Shown here piece by piece: positions 15,428 to 22,930 of a stretch of DNA of 64,000 nucleotides (position 1 is the first letter of the stretch; each line of letters opens with the position of its first letter). The stretch is from Halanaerobium saccharolyticum. Lineage in GTDB: Bacteria; Bacillota; Halanaerobiia; Halanaerobiales; Halanaerobiaceae. Made by a program: the position numbers and the translations under genes. The stretch covers positions 155,489-219,488 of the forward strand of contig NZ_QLME01000002.1 in assembly GCF_003259895.1 (NCBI RefSeq), given 5' to 3'. Under the pieces are notes generated by a model. The model was given only the letters and a program-made list of their open reading frames with translations. It was not told the origin of the DNA and made no database searches.

Positions 15428-16858
15428 TTGGAGAATCCTGTTATTTTACAGACCTTTTACTGGGAGATGAACACTGACAAATATGCAGAAGAATATCCGG
15501 AAGAGTCCAATTTATGGCAGCTGCTGGCTGAGCGGGCAGCAGAAATTGCAGAGGCGGGTTTTGATTTACTCTGGTTTCCTCCTGCTAATAAAGGAGCAGC
15601 AGGAGCTGCTGATGTGGGCTATGGAACCTATGATCTCTGGGACCTGGGGGAGTTTGAGCAAAAAGGTTCTAAAAGAACAAAATATGGAACTAAAGAAGAA
15701 CTGCAGCAGGCTGTAGAGGAACTACATAAATATGATTTAAAATTATTATATGATGCTGTTTTAGATCACCGGATGGGGGCTGACGAAAAAGAAAAAGTAA
15801 AGTTGAAAGATTGTTCTGAGGCGGAAGTCTGGACAAAATTCACTTTTCCCGGCCGGGGAAATAAGTACAGTTCTTTAAAGTTAGACTGGAATTGTTTTGA
15901 TGGCACAGACTGGAACGATTTAACTGAAGAAGCAGGAAAAATGCTGTTTGATACCAAAGAATGGGATGATTCGTTTGCTGATGATTATTTAATGGGGGCC
16001 AATCTTGATTATCAAAATCAATCAGTACGTGAAGATACCATCAGCTGGGGAAAATGGATAATTAACGAGATTGGTTTTGATGGTTTTCGCTTTGATGCCA
16101 GTAAACATGTAGATAATTCCATGATTTATGATTTTATAGAAGAGACTGATCAGTCTTCAGAGAAAGAATTATTTTATATTGGAGAAGCCTGGATAAATGA
16201 TGTTGATACTTTAGTGGATTATTTAGAATCAATAAATCATCCCAAATTGCATGTTTTCGATTTTCCCTTAAGAGAAAGATTTATAGAGCTGATGCGTGGT
16301 GATTTGGATATGCGCTGGCTGGGAGAAAAAGGTCTGGTTAACAGAAAGGATTATAAACATCGGGCCATAACATTTATTGAAAACCATGATACAGAAAGAG
16401 ATGAAGCTAGTGAATACCCTACCGAAGCTGTGGCCCAGCGAAAGCTGCAGGCTTACTGCTATATTTTAATGCGCAGAGATGGAGTTCCGAAAGTGTTCTG
16501 GAAGGATTATCATCATTTTGGTTTAAAAGAGGTAATCGATAATTTAATTGAAGCCCGCAAAAAATTTGCTTATGGAGACGCCTATGAGAGTGAGTCCAAT
16601 GACGAAAATACTTATTCCTATATTCGCAGTGGTGATCAGGATCACCCCGGTAGTGGGCTGGTTATGATGATTACTAAACATGAAAATGGAGATATTATAG
16701 AAAAGACGGTTAATTCAGGAAAAGCAGAGACTGAGTATTATGATTACACAGGAAATATTGAAGATAGAGTAAAAACTGATGCTGAGGCAAATGGTCAGTT
16801 TAAAGTAATGGGTACGGCTGAAAAAGGTTATTCTGTCTGGGTTCCGGTGGAGTCTTAA
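15428..16858 (+). CDS. Cytoplasmic alpha-amylase (GH13)
   Basis: Hydrolyses internal alpha-1,4 bonds of maltodextrins or glycogen. The 476-residue protein opens with VILQTFYWEMN, the start typical of the AmyS / maltohexaose-type GH13 amylases, and has no signal peptide. Catalytic residues are visible: the nucleophile Asp in GFDGFRFDASKHVD (near 222), the acid/base Glu in YIGEAW (near 251) and the stabilising Asp in ENHDTE (near 319). Start TTG 15428 follows AGGAGG at 15416-15421. The next gene, a MocA-like transferase, begins two bases after the stop codon, so the two are co-transcribed although their functions look unrelated. Confidence 0.93.
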   Translation: MENPVILQTFYWEMNTDKYAEEYPEESNLWQLLAERAAEIAEAGFDLLWFPPANKGAAGAADVGYGTYDLWDLGEFEQKGSKRTKYGTKEELQQAVEELHKYDLKLLYDAVLDHRMGADEKEKVKLKDCSEAEVWTKFTFPGRGNKYSSLKLDWNCFDGTDWNDLTEEAGKMLFDTKEWDDSFADDYLMGANLDYQNQSVREDTISWGKWIINEIGFDGFRFDASKHVDNSMIYDFIEETDQSSEKELFYIGEAWINDVDTLVDYLESINHPKLHVFDFPLRERFIELMRGDLDMRWLGEKGLVNRKDYKHRAITFIENHDTERDEASEYPTEAVAQRKLQAYCYILMRRDGVPKVFWKDYHHFGLKEVIDNLIEARKKFAYGDAYESESNDENTYSYIRSGDQDHPGSGLVMMITKHENGDIIEKTVNSGKAETEYYDYTGNIEDRVKTDAEANGQFKVMGTAEKGYSVWVPVES

Positions 16859-16859
16859 T

Positions 16860-17489
16860 ATGCTGACAGCAGTAGTTCTGGCGGCCGGAGAGGCAGCAAG
16901 AATGGGCGAACTTAAGCAGCTTTTAGACTGGAAAGCAGAGAATACCATTCTGGGGAAAACTGTGGATAATTTGCTGGCGGCAGAAATTGTGGACGAAGAG
17001 CTAAAAATCGTTGTCGGCGCAGAAAAAGAAAAAATTAAAAAGTACTTACTTGGTAAATACAGAACTGAATTAAAAAGTGGTATTTTAAAAATTGTAGGAA
17101 ATGATGATTATCAAAAGGGGATGATGTCTTCAATCAAAAAAGCATTAACCCAGCTGCCAGCAGGCAATCAACATCTGCTTTTTACCCTGGCTGATAAACC
17201 TTTTATTGGTCCTGAGATATACCGTGAATTTTATCAAAAATATTTAGAACTGGAAGCAGAAATTTTTCTGCCTCAGTATCAGGGTCAAAAAGGCCACCCG
17301 GTAATCATAAAAAATAAATTTAGAGAAATTGTTTTAAAGCTTGAGGGTAAAGCGGGTCTGCGTAACCTGTTTGATTTAATGCCGGATAGAATACATCATT
17401 ATTCCTGTGATTATCGAGAAATTACCGTGGATTTGGATTTTAAAGAAGACTATCAAAAGTATCGGAGTAATAATTTTGAACTAAAATAA
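16860..17489 (+). CDS. MocA-like nucleotidyltransferase (molybdenum cofactor cytidylyltransferase family)
   Basis: Predicted to transfer a nucleotide to molybdopterin, giving the dinucleotide cofactor used by xanthine-dehydrogenase-type enzymes. The 209-residue protein begins with the NTP-binding loop VVLAAGEAARMGELKQLLDW and has the metal-binding FTLADKPFI strand and GHPVII substrate region typical of MobA/MocA proteins. It lies directly after the amylase and before a ModE-like regulator, a MolABC-type importer and XdhC proteins, which supports the molybdenum role. Related NTP transferases act on other cofactors, so the exact reaction is inference. Confidence 0.82.
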   Translation: MLTAVVLAAGEAARMGELKQLLDWKAENTILGKTVDNLLAAEIVDEELKIVVGAEKEKIKKYLLGKYRTELKSGILKIVGNDDYQKGMMSSIKKALTQLPAGNQHLLFTLADKPFIGPEIYREFYQKYLELEAEIFLPQYQGQKGHPVIIKNKFREIVLKLEGKAGLRNLFDLMPDRIHHYSCDYREITVDLDFKEDYQKYRSNNFELK

Positions 17490-17557
17490 AATTGAAAACA
17501 AAAATAACTGCTTTTTAAAAGCCAGAGAAAATCTAATATTTCATGAAAGGAGAAAAT

Positions 17558-17908
17558 ATGCGCTTAAATTATAAATTGTGGCTGGAAGAAGATGAACGGA
17601 TTTTTGGTGATGGCCCCTGTCAAATTTTAGAACTGATTGATCAGCTTGGTTCATTAAGACAGGCGGCAGCTAAAATAAATATGTCCTACAGTCAGGCCTG
17701 GAAACTGATTAGAAAATTGGAAAAAAGGCTAGGCTTTAAGTTATTGGATAAAAAAGTGGGGGGCAGCAGTGGTGGAGGCTCAGAATTGACTGTAAAGGGA
17801 AGAATTCTAACTAAAAAGTTTTCTGCATTTCGAAAAGAGGCTAGCCAGAGCCTTTCAGAATTAGAAGAGAAATATTTTAACCAGGAATTTAAGCAGCGAT
17901 TGAAATAA
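17558..17908 (+). CDS. ModE-like DNA-binding protein (winged-helix domain only)
   Basis: A 116-residue LysR-type winged-helix protein of the ModE N-terminal type: GPCQILELIDQLGSLRQAA, then the recognition helix MSYSQAWKLIRKLEKRLGF and the GGSSGGGSELT wing shared by ModE proteins. It lacks the C-terminal TOBE/MOP domains that bind molybdate in E. coli ModE, so it must sense the metal in another way or act with a partner. A ModE-type operator lies 38 bases downstream of its stop codon, before the importer genes. Start ATG 17558 follows AAGGAG; an in-frame ATG at 17543 overlaps that site. Confidence 0.87.
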   Translation: MRLNYKLWLEEDERIFGDGPCQILELIDQLGSLRQAAAKINMSYSQAWKLIRKLEKRLGFKLLDKKVGGSSGGGSELTVKGRILTKKFSAFRKEASQSLSELEEKYFNQEFKQRLK

Positions 17909-17934
17909 TATCTAAATTAATTGAATTTTTATGA

Positions 17935-17945
17935 TATAATATAAT
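17935..17945 (+). promoter_or_regulatory. -10 region of the molybdate-type importer operon
   Basis: Overlapping TATAAT hexamers at 17935-17940 and 17940-17945, with only poor -35 matches. The ModE-type box starts one base later, so bound protein would cover the transcription start. Confidence 0.55.
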
Positions 17946-17969
17946 CGTTATATGAGGTTAAACATAACG
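17946..17969 (+). promoter_or_regulatory. ModE-type operator
   Basis: CGTTATAT at one end and ATAACG at the other form an inverted repeat with 24 bases from CG to CG inclusive, flanked by AT and GAT. The E. coli ModE consensus (CGNTATATA-N6-TATATANCG) has the same total length and end sequences. It lies between a ModE-like gene and the importer it probably controls, overlapping the promoter. Confidence 0.72.
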
Positions 17970-17984
17970 GATAGGAGTGATTTA

Positions 17985-19016
17985 ATGTTAAACAGGAAAA
18001 AGAAAAAAAGAACTTTAAAAATAGGTCTATTAATTTTGAGTCTGAGTATCTTTTTGCTTTTAGTTCCAACTGTAAAAATAGATGCAGCCCGTAATTTTAC
18101 TGATATGATAGGTCGGGAAATAACTGTTCCGGAAGAAGTAAATAGAGTTGTCACGACATATAAGTCGGCAACACAGTTTGTGCTTGCCTTAAATGCAGGA
18201 GATAAACTTGTTGGTGTCTCTATCAAAACCGATAAACAGCCGTTATTTGTCAATCTGCAGCCAGAACTGGCAGACCTGCCACAGGTAGGTTCGAAACGAA
18301 ATGGAATTAATTTAGAGACTACCATGAGTGTTGATCCAGATTTAGTTATTTTATATCCACATCGGGATGCAGTGGAAACGGCAGAAAAATTAGAAGAACA
18401 GGGTGTGACCGCTTTGGTTATCAATCCTGAGAGTCTGGAGCAAATTAGGGAAACAACTGAACTTTTAGGAGAAGTTTTAAATAAAGAAGAGAAGGCGGCA
18501 AAAGTACTGGCAGCCTATGATAAAATTGATAGTTTGACAGAAAGAACAGCCGCCCTGCCTGAAGCGGAAAAGAAAAAAATATATTTTGCCAATTCAGAGT
18601 TTACTGATTCTGTGGGAGCAGGAATGATGCAGACTGCCCTAATTGAAAATGCAGGTGGAATTAATCCAGCAGCTAAATTGAAATCAGGTTTTATCACAGT
18701 TTCTGCAGAAAATATTTTAGAATGGAATCCGGAGCTGATAATTGTTTCCCAGTTTTTTAATGGTGATTTAGAAAATCTGACTCAGGAAGATAAATATCAG
18801 AATGTAAAAGCTTTTAAAAATAATGTAATCTATCGAGTTCCTTCAAGATTAGAGCCCTGGGATTTTCCCTCACCCTCAACTTTTATTGCTCAGTTATGGC
18901 TGGCACAAAAAACCTATTCATCTGAATACCAGGATCTTAATTATCAAAAAGAAGTTAATGATTTTTATCAGACTCTATACGGAAAGAGTTTTGAAGAACT
19001 GGGAGGAGAATTTTAG
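17985..19016 (+). CDS. ABC transporter binding protein, FecB/BtuF class (MolA-like)
   Basis: Periplasmic binding protein of 343 residues with an N-terminal signal peptide and no lipobox cysteine. After the signal it reads FTDMIGREITVPEEVNRVV, the common start of class III binding proteins for siderophores, cobalamin, heme or oxyanions. Conserved Glu or Asp sites for docking the permease fit the family. The ModE box upstream and the Mo-cofactor genes on both sides suggest molybdate or tungstate, as for Haemophilus MolA, which belongs to this same class. Start ATG 17985 follows AGGAG at 17973-17977. Cobalamin or siderophore transport remains possible. Confidence 0.85.
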   Translation: MLNRKKKKRTLKIGLLILSLSIFLLLVPTVKIDAARNFTDMIGREITVPEEVNRVVTTYKSATQFVLALNAGDKLVGVSIKTDKQPLFVNLQPELADLPQVGSKRNGINLETTMSVDPDLVILYPHRDAVETAEKLEEQGVTALVINPESLEQIRETTELLGEVLNKEEKAAKVLAAYDKIDSLTERTAALPEAEKKKIYFANSEFTDSVGAGMMQTALIENAGGINPAAKLKSGFITVSAENILEWNPELIIVSQFFNGDLENLTQEDKYQNVKAFKNNVIYRVPSRLEPWDFPSPSTFIAQLWLAQKTYSSEYQDLNYQKEVNDFYQTLYGKSFEELGGEF

Positions 19017-19019
19017 TAA

Positions 19020-20042
19020 ATGAGCGGAATAACTGCTGTTAAGAAAATAATAATAAGCGGGATACTTTTAATAACTCTAATTGTAATCTCAATGCTGATT
19101 GGTAATTATGAACTCGGCCTGAATGATCTGGGTTTAATTCTGTCTGATATATTTCAGGGAGATCTACAGGCAGTTGAAAATAATCCGGATTGGTCTGTTC
19201 TTTATTATATTCGCCTTCCCAGAATTTTAATCGTTGTACTGGTGGGGGCTGCTCTTTCAATCAGCGGAGCGGCCTACCAGAATATTTTTCGCAATCCGCT
19301 GGTTTCACCGGATATTCTCGGGGTTTCGGCAGGAGCAGGACTGGGAGTAGCACTTGGCCTCTTATACAGCAGTGGTTCAATGTTTTATGTTTATTTAATT
19401 GCTTTTATTACCGGTACAGCTGCAGTAGCATTAACTTACTGGCTCAGCCAGCTGGCAGATGGTAAAAATACAATGTTCATGGTTCTGGCTGGAATTGTTG
19501 TTTCCTCGCTTGCTAATGCTCTGATTTCACTTCTTAAATATCTGGCAGATCCAATGCAGAATCTACCGGGGATAGTTTTTTATCTGATGGGAGGTTTTTC
19601 CCGCAGCGGCTGGCAGGAGTTTTACTTACTCTTACCGGTGGTAATTGTTTCGCTGGCAATTATATTATTTTTGCGATGGCAGCTCAATATTTTTTCTCTG
19701 GGGGAAAAAGAAGCAGCAGCTCTTGGGGTTGATACTGAAAAAATAAAGTTAATAGTGATTATTTTCTCGACTATTATGGTTGCTGCAGCAACTGCAGCTG
19801 CCGGTCAGGTGAGCTGGATTGGTCTGGTAATTCCACATATAACAAGGTTTATAGTTGGCAGTAACTATAAGTATTATCTGCCAGCATCGGCTCTTTTAGG
19901 TGGATTTTCTCTGTTGTTGATGGATAATCTGGCAAGAACTATAAGTGGCGCAGAAATACCAATCAGTATTATTACTGCTTTAATTGGGGCTCCATTTTTT
20001 GCCTATTTATTAATTACTAAAAAAGAAAGTGGGTGGAGTTAA
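19020..20042 (+). CDS. FecCD-family ABC permease (MolB-like)
   Basis: Membrane subunit of the importer, 340 residues and about ten membrane segments, as in BtuC and MolB. Recognisable family stretches are IRLPRILIVVLVGAALSISG, YQNIFRNPLVSPDILGVSAG, GQVSWIGLVIPHITR and ALIGAPFFAYLL. It starts three bases after the binding-protein gene, and its stop codon TAA overlaps the ATG of the ATPase gene, so the three are translated together. There is no hairpin between binding protein and permease here, unlike in the other four importers of the window. Confidence 0.92.
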   Translation: MSGITAVKKIIISGILLITLIVISMLIGNYELGLNDLGLILSDIFQGDLQAVENNPDWSVLYYIRLPRILIVVLVGAALSISGAAYQNIFRNPLVSPDILGVSAGAGLGVALGLLYSSGSMFYVYLIAFITGTAAVALTYWLSQLADGKNTMFMVLAGIVVSSLANALISLLKYLADPMQNLPGIVFYLMGGFSRSGWQEFYLLLPVVIVSLAIILFLRWQLNIFSLGEKEAAALGVDTEKIKLIVIIFSTIMVAAATAAAGQVSWIGLVIPHITRFIVGSNYKYYLPASALLGGFSLLLMDNLARTISGAEIPISIITALIGAPFFAYLLITKKESGWS

Positions 20043-20815
20043 TGTTACAAAGTAATAATTTGTCCTTTTCTTATGCAGATCAAAAAGTATTAAAAAACAT
20101 TAATTTCCGGGCAGAAAAAGGAGAATTCATCTCAATTCTGGGAGCAAATGGTTCGGGGAAAACAACTTTTTTTCAGTGTATGCAGGGATTGTTAACTCCT
20201 GATGCAGGAAAAATACTACTCGACGGAGAAAATATAAAAAAGATGACTAAAAAAGAAATTTCCCAAAAAATAGCTGTTGTGCCTCAGGAAAGCAAAAATA
20301 TATTTGACTACCAGGTTCTGGATATGGTTTTAATGGGAATTAATCCCTGGCTCTCTTTTGCTGAGCAGCCGGGAGCCGATGCCTATCAAAGAGCAGAAGA
20401 TATTCTGGCTGAATTAGAAATACTTGAATTGAAAAATAAAAGCTTTAATAAAATTTCGGGGGGAGAAAGACAGCTTGTTTTAATAGCGAGAGCAATAATG
20501 CAGAAAAGTAGTATTTTCTTTTTAGATGAACCAAATTCTCATCTTGATTTTAAAAATACTCATCTAATTTTACAAATTATGAGAGAACTCAGTTCAAAGC
20601 ATAAAACAGTGATTACAGCACTGCATGATCCAAATCTGGCCTACCAATATTCAGATCGGGTAATTATTATTAAAACAGGTAAAATAATTGCTGCTGGCCC
20701 GGTGGAAGAGGTTATGACAGCTGAAAATTTAAGCAGAGCTTATGAAATTGCAATTAATAAAGATAGTGCTGTTTTTTCACTAACCTTTCAGAAAAGCAGG
20801 GTTTTAAAACAGTAA
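20042..20815 (+). CDS. ABC transporter ATPase (FepC/BtuD class, MolC-like)
   Basis: ATP-hydrolysing subunit of the importer, 257 residues. Walker A is GANGSGKTTFF (about residues 33-43), the Q-loop is in VPQESKNIF, the signature is ISGGERQLV, and Walker B is IFFLDEPNSHLD with the following switch histidine in ALHDPN. Start ATG 20042 overlaps the permease stop by one base; GGTGGA just before it serves as ribosome binding site. The gene ends a complete binding protein-permease-ATPase importer, the only fully equipped one here besides TupABC. Confidence 0.93.
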   Translation: MLQSNNLSFSYADQKVLKNINFRAEKGEFISILGANGSGKTTFFQCMQGLLTPDAGKILLDGENIKKMTKKEISQKIAVVPQESKNIFDYQVLDMVLMGINPWLSFAEQPGADAYQRAEDILAELEILELKNKSFNKISGGERQLVLIARAIMQKSSIFFLDEPNSHLDFKNTHLILQIMRELSSKHKTVITALHDPNLAYQYSDRVIIIKTGKIIAAGPVEEVMTAENLSRAYEIAINKDSAVFSLTFQKSRVLKQ

Positions 20816-20892
20816 TCATAATTTTATTTAGAATATCCTTTAAATATTTATGAAATATCAGCGAGCAATTTAAACTCTTAATAGGAAGGGAC

Positions 20893-21678
20893 GTGGCAGA
20901 AGTGGAAGATTTCTTCAAAAAAGTTTTTGACGAATTAGAGGGGAATAAAAAAATACTGACAGCAGTTTTAACAAATATTGATAGTGAGGAAATATCGCAA
21001 AATTTGCTGGGGGAAATGTTTTTGTTTGACGAGGATGGAATAATTGATTTTTCCTCTGAACAGCTGGAAAATGAGCTGGAGCAGTTTTTATTAAATCAAG
21101 ATTTTAAAAAAGAAATTTTAGAATTAAGAGAAAATAAAAATTTAGATTCTCAGCTTAAATCAATCCATCTGGATCAGGATAACAGGCTGGAGATTTTTCT
21201 GGAGCCAGTAGTTGATCAGCCGCATCTGACAGTATTTGGGGCTGGACATATAGCTGAGCCACTGGTTAAAATTTGCAGCCTTCTGGATTTTACAATTACA
21301 GTTGTAGATGACCGGGAGGAATTTTTAAATTATGACAAATTTCCGACAGCTGACCAGCTGCTGCTTTTAGATTATGAAGATTATTTTGCCGATGCTAAAA
21401 TTAAAGAAAATGATTATTTAGTAATTGTAACCAGGGGTCATCAGCATGATTATCAGGTTCTGAAAAATGTAATTAATTCTGAGGCAGCTTATCTGGGTAT
21501 GATCGGCAGCTCCCGTAAAATAGAAACTGTTTATAATCAGCTGCGTGATGATGGAATAAAGGAATCAAAATTGGAAGCAGTTCATGCTCCAATAGGACTG
21601 GACATTGGCAGTGAAACACCGGCAGAGATAGCTGTGGCGATTGCGGCAGAGATCATTGCCGTCAGGAGGGATAAGTAG
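20893..21678 (+). CDS. XdhC-family protein (Rossmann domain; Mo-cofactor insertion)
   Basis: XdhC proteins bind molybdenum cofactor and insert or mature it in xanthine-dehydrogenase-type enzymes. The 261-residue protein has a poorly conserved N-terminal part (about 1-105) and a typical C-terminal Rossmann domain: LTVFGAGHIAEPLV, VVDDREEF, VIVTRGHQHDYQ, LGMIGSSRK and HAPIGLDIGSETPAEIAVAI. It starts at GTG 20893 after GGAAGGGA. Its stop codon overlaps the start of the next gene, which supplies a separate XdhC/CoxI N-terminal domain. No hydroxylase gene is in the window. Confidence 0.88.
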   Translation: MAEVEDFFKKVFDELEGNKKILTAVLTNIDSEEISQNLLGEMFLFDEDGIIDFSSEQLENELEQFLLNQDFKKEILELRENKNLDSQLKSIHLDQDNRLEIFLEPVVDQPHLTVFGAGHIAEPLVKICSLLDFTITVVDDREEFLNYDKFPTADQLLLLDYEDYFADAKIKENDYLVIVTRGHQHDYQVLKNVINSEAAYLGMIGSSRKIETVYNQLRDDGIKESKLEAVHAPIGLDIGSETPAEIAVAIAAEIIAVRRDK

Positions 21679-21992
21679 TGAAGAAAGATATCTTAAAAAA
21701 AATCATTAAACTAAAAAAAGAAAATCTTAAGTTGGCCAGAGCCTTTATTATCCAGGCTAAGAGTTCGTCCCCCCGTAATACAGGAACCGAAATGTTAATC
21801 ACCGAGGAAGGTGAGACTTTCGGCAGTATTGGCGGCGGTCAGGACGAAAAAACAGTGATCGAAAAGGCCCTGGATTTAATTGAAAATGGGAAATCTGAAA
21901 AATTGAAACTTACTTTAACCCGGAAAGAAGCTGCTGAAATCGGATGGGTCTGTGGTGGACAGATAGATATTTTTATTCAGATAATTTCCTGA
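21678..21992 (+). CDS. Stand-alone XdhC/CoxI N-terminal domain protein
   Basis: A 104-residue protein containing only the XdhC/CoxI domain: ARAFIIQAKSSSPRNTGTEM, the glycine-rich SIGGGQDEKTVIEKAL, and a final IGWVCGGQIDIFIQ with the conserved CGG. In most XdhC proteins this domain is the N-terminal half. Here it is a separate gene placed after the Rossmann half; the GTG start overlaps the preceding stop by one base. The two gene products probably work together in Mo-cofactor delivery. Confidence 0.85.
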   Translation: MKKDILKKIIKLKKENLKLARAFIIQAKSSSPRNTGTEMLITEEGETFGSIGGGQDEKTVIEKALDLIENGKSEKLKLTLTRKEAAEIGWVCGGQIDIFIQIIS

Positions 21993-22021
21993 TTAGTCTT
22001 TACAGGTGGTAAAATTCAAAG

Positions 22022-22050
22022 TTGACAATTTTACTAAAGATTGATATAAT
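22022..22050 (+). promoter_or_regulatory. Consensus promoter of the amidohydrolase-peptide importer operon
   Basis: TTGACA (22022-22027), 17-base spacer, TATAAT (22045-22050): a full match to the sigma-A consensus. Confidence 0.88.
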
Positions 22051-22128
22051 TTCTCATATAAAATGTCCATCTAAAATTTGATTAAGATATGGATATTCAA
22101 TAAATACCGATTTGGATGGAGGCAAATT

Positions 22129-22893
22129 ATGTACCCGAAAATTCTAATTATATCTTTTAAAATACCTACAGAAAAAATGGGAGAACAGTATGAACTGGAG
22201 GGAGTAGACTTTTCTCTGGTAACTCAGGACTATTCTGAAGCTTTGAGCATGGCAGGTGCTATACCTTTGATTATGCCCTATATTGAAGCAAGACGAGATG
22301 ATGATCAATATATTAAGGAATTCCTGAATGAGGTTGATGGTGTTGTTTTACCTGGAGGAAGTGATATTGATCCGGCTTTATATAATTCTTATCCGCAAAA
22401 ATATCTGGGCAATATCTCACCTGAACGTGACCGCTGGGAGCTCAAAATTCTGCAGATGGCAATGGAAATGAAAAAGCCAATTTTAGGAATCTGCCGTGGA
22501 TTTCAGCTGATAAATATTCACTATGGTGGTTCTTTAAAGGTTGATGTCTGTGGAAACAATGCTGACAGTAAAATACCGCATATGGCGCTGATGGTTCCCA
22601 AATATTATAAAACTCACCAGGTTGATATTCAGGAAAATACCCGCCTGGCTGAAATTTTTGCTGGAGATGAAGTTGCTGTAAATTCCTATCACCATCAGGC
22701 GGTTGATAAAGTTGGTGATGGTTTAAAAGTATCTGCGGTGGCCCCGGATGGATTTGTAGAGGGAGTTGAAGATCCTGACTATCCTTATCTTGTTGGTGTC
22801 CAGTGGCATCCGGAGATGATGGCAGCCAGAGATCCAATTCAGTTAAAATTATTTAAAGACTTTGTTGATTATGTTGATCAGGCTAGAAAATAA
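22129..22893 (+). CDS. Class I glutamine amidotransferase-like gamma-glutamyl hydrolase (PuuD-like, peptidase C26)
   Basis: Predicted to cleave gamma-glutamyl amides, as PuuD does with gamma-glutamyl-GABA. The 254-residue protein has the catalytic cysteine in PILGICRGFQLIN, the oxyanion region LPGGSDIDPALY, and the His-Glu pair in GVQWHPEMM. Start ATG 22129 follows GGAGG at 22118-22122. It is first in an operon with a peptide-type binding protein and two permeases, so the importer may bring in gamma-glutamyl or other modified peptides that it cleaves. No puu pathway genes are nearby, so polyamine degradation is not supported. Confidence 0.88.
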   Translation: MYPKILIISFKIPTEKMGEQYELEGVDFSLVTQDYSEALSMAGAIPLIMPYIEARRDDDQYIKEFLNEVDGVVLPGGSDIDPALYNSYPQKYLGNISPERDRWELKILQMAMEMKKPILGICRGFQLINIHYGGSLKVDVCGNNADSKIPHMALMVPKYYKTHQVDIQENTRLAEIFAGDEVAVNSYHHQAVDKVGDGLKVSAVAPDGFVEGVEDPDYPYLVGVQWHPEMMAARDPIQLKLFKDFVDYVDQARK

Positions 22894-22930
22894 GCAAATA
22901 ATGAGATGAGTATTTTGAGGAGGAAGGATA

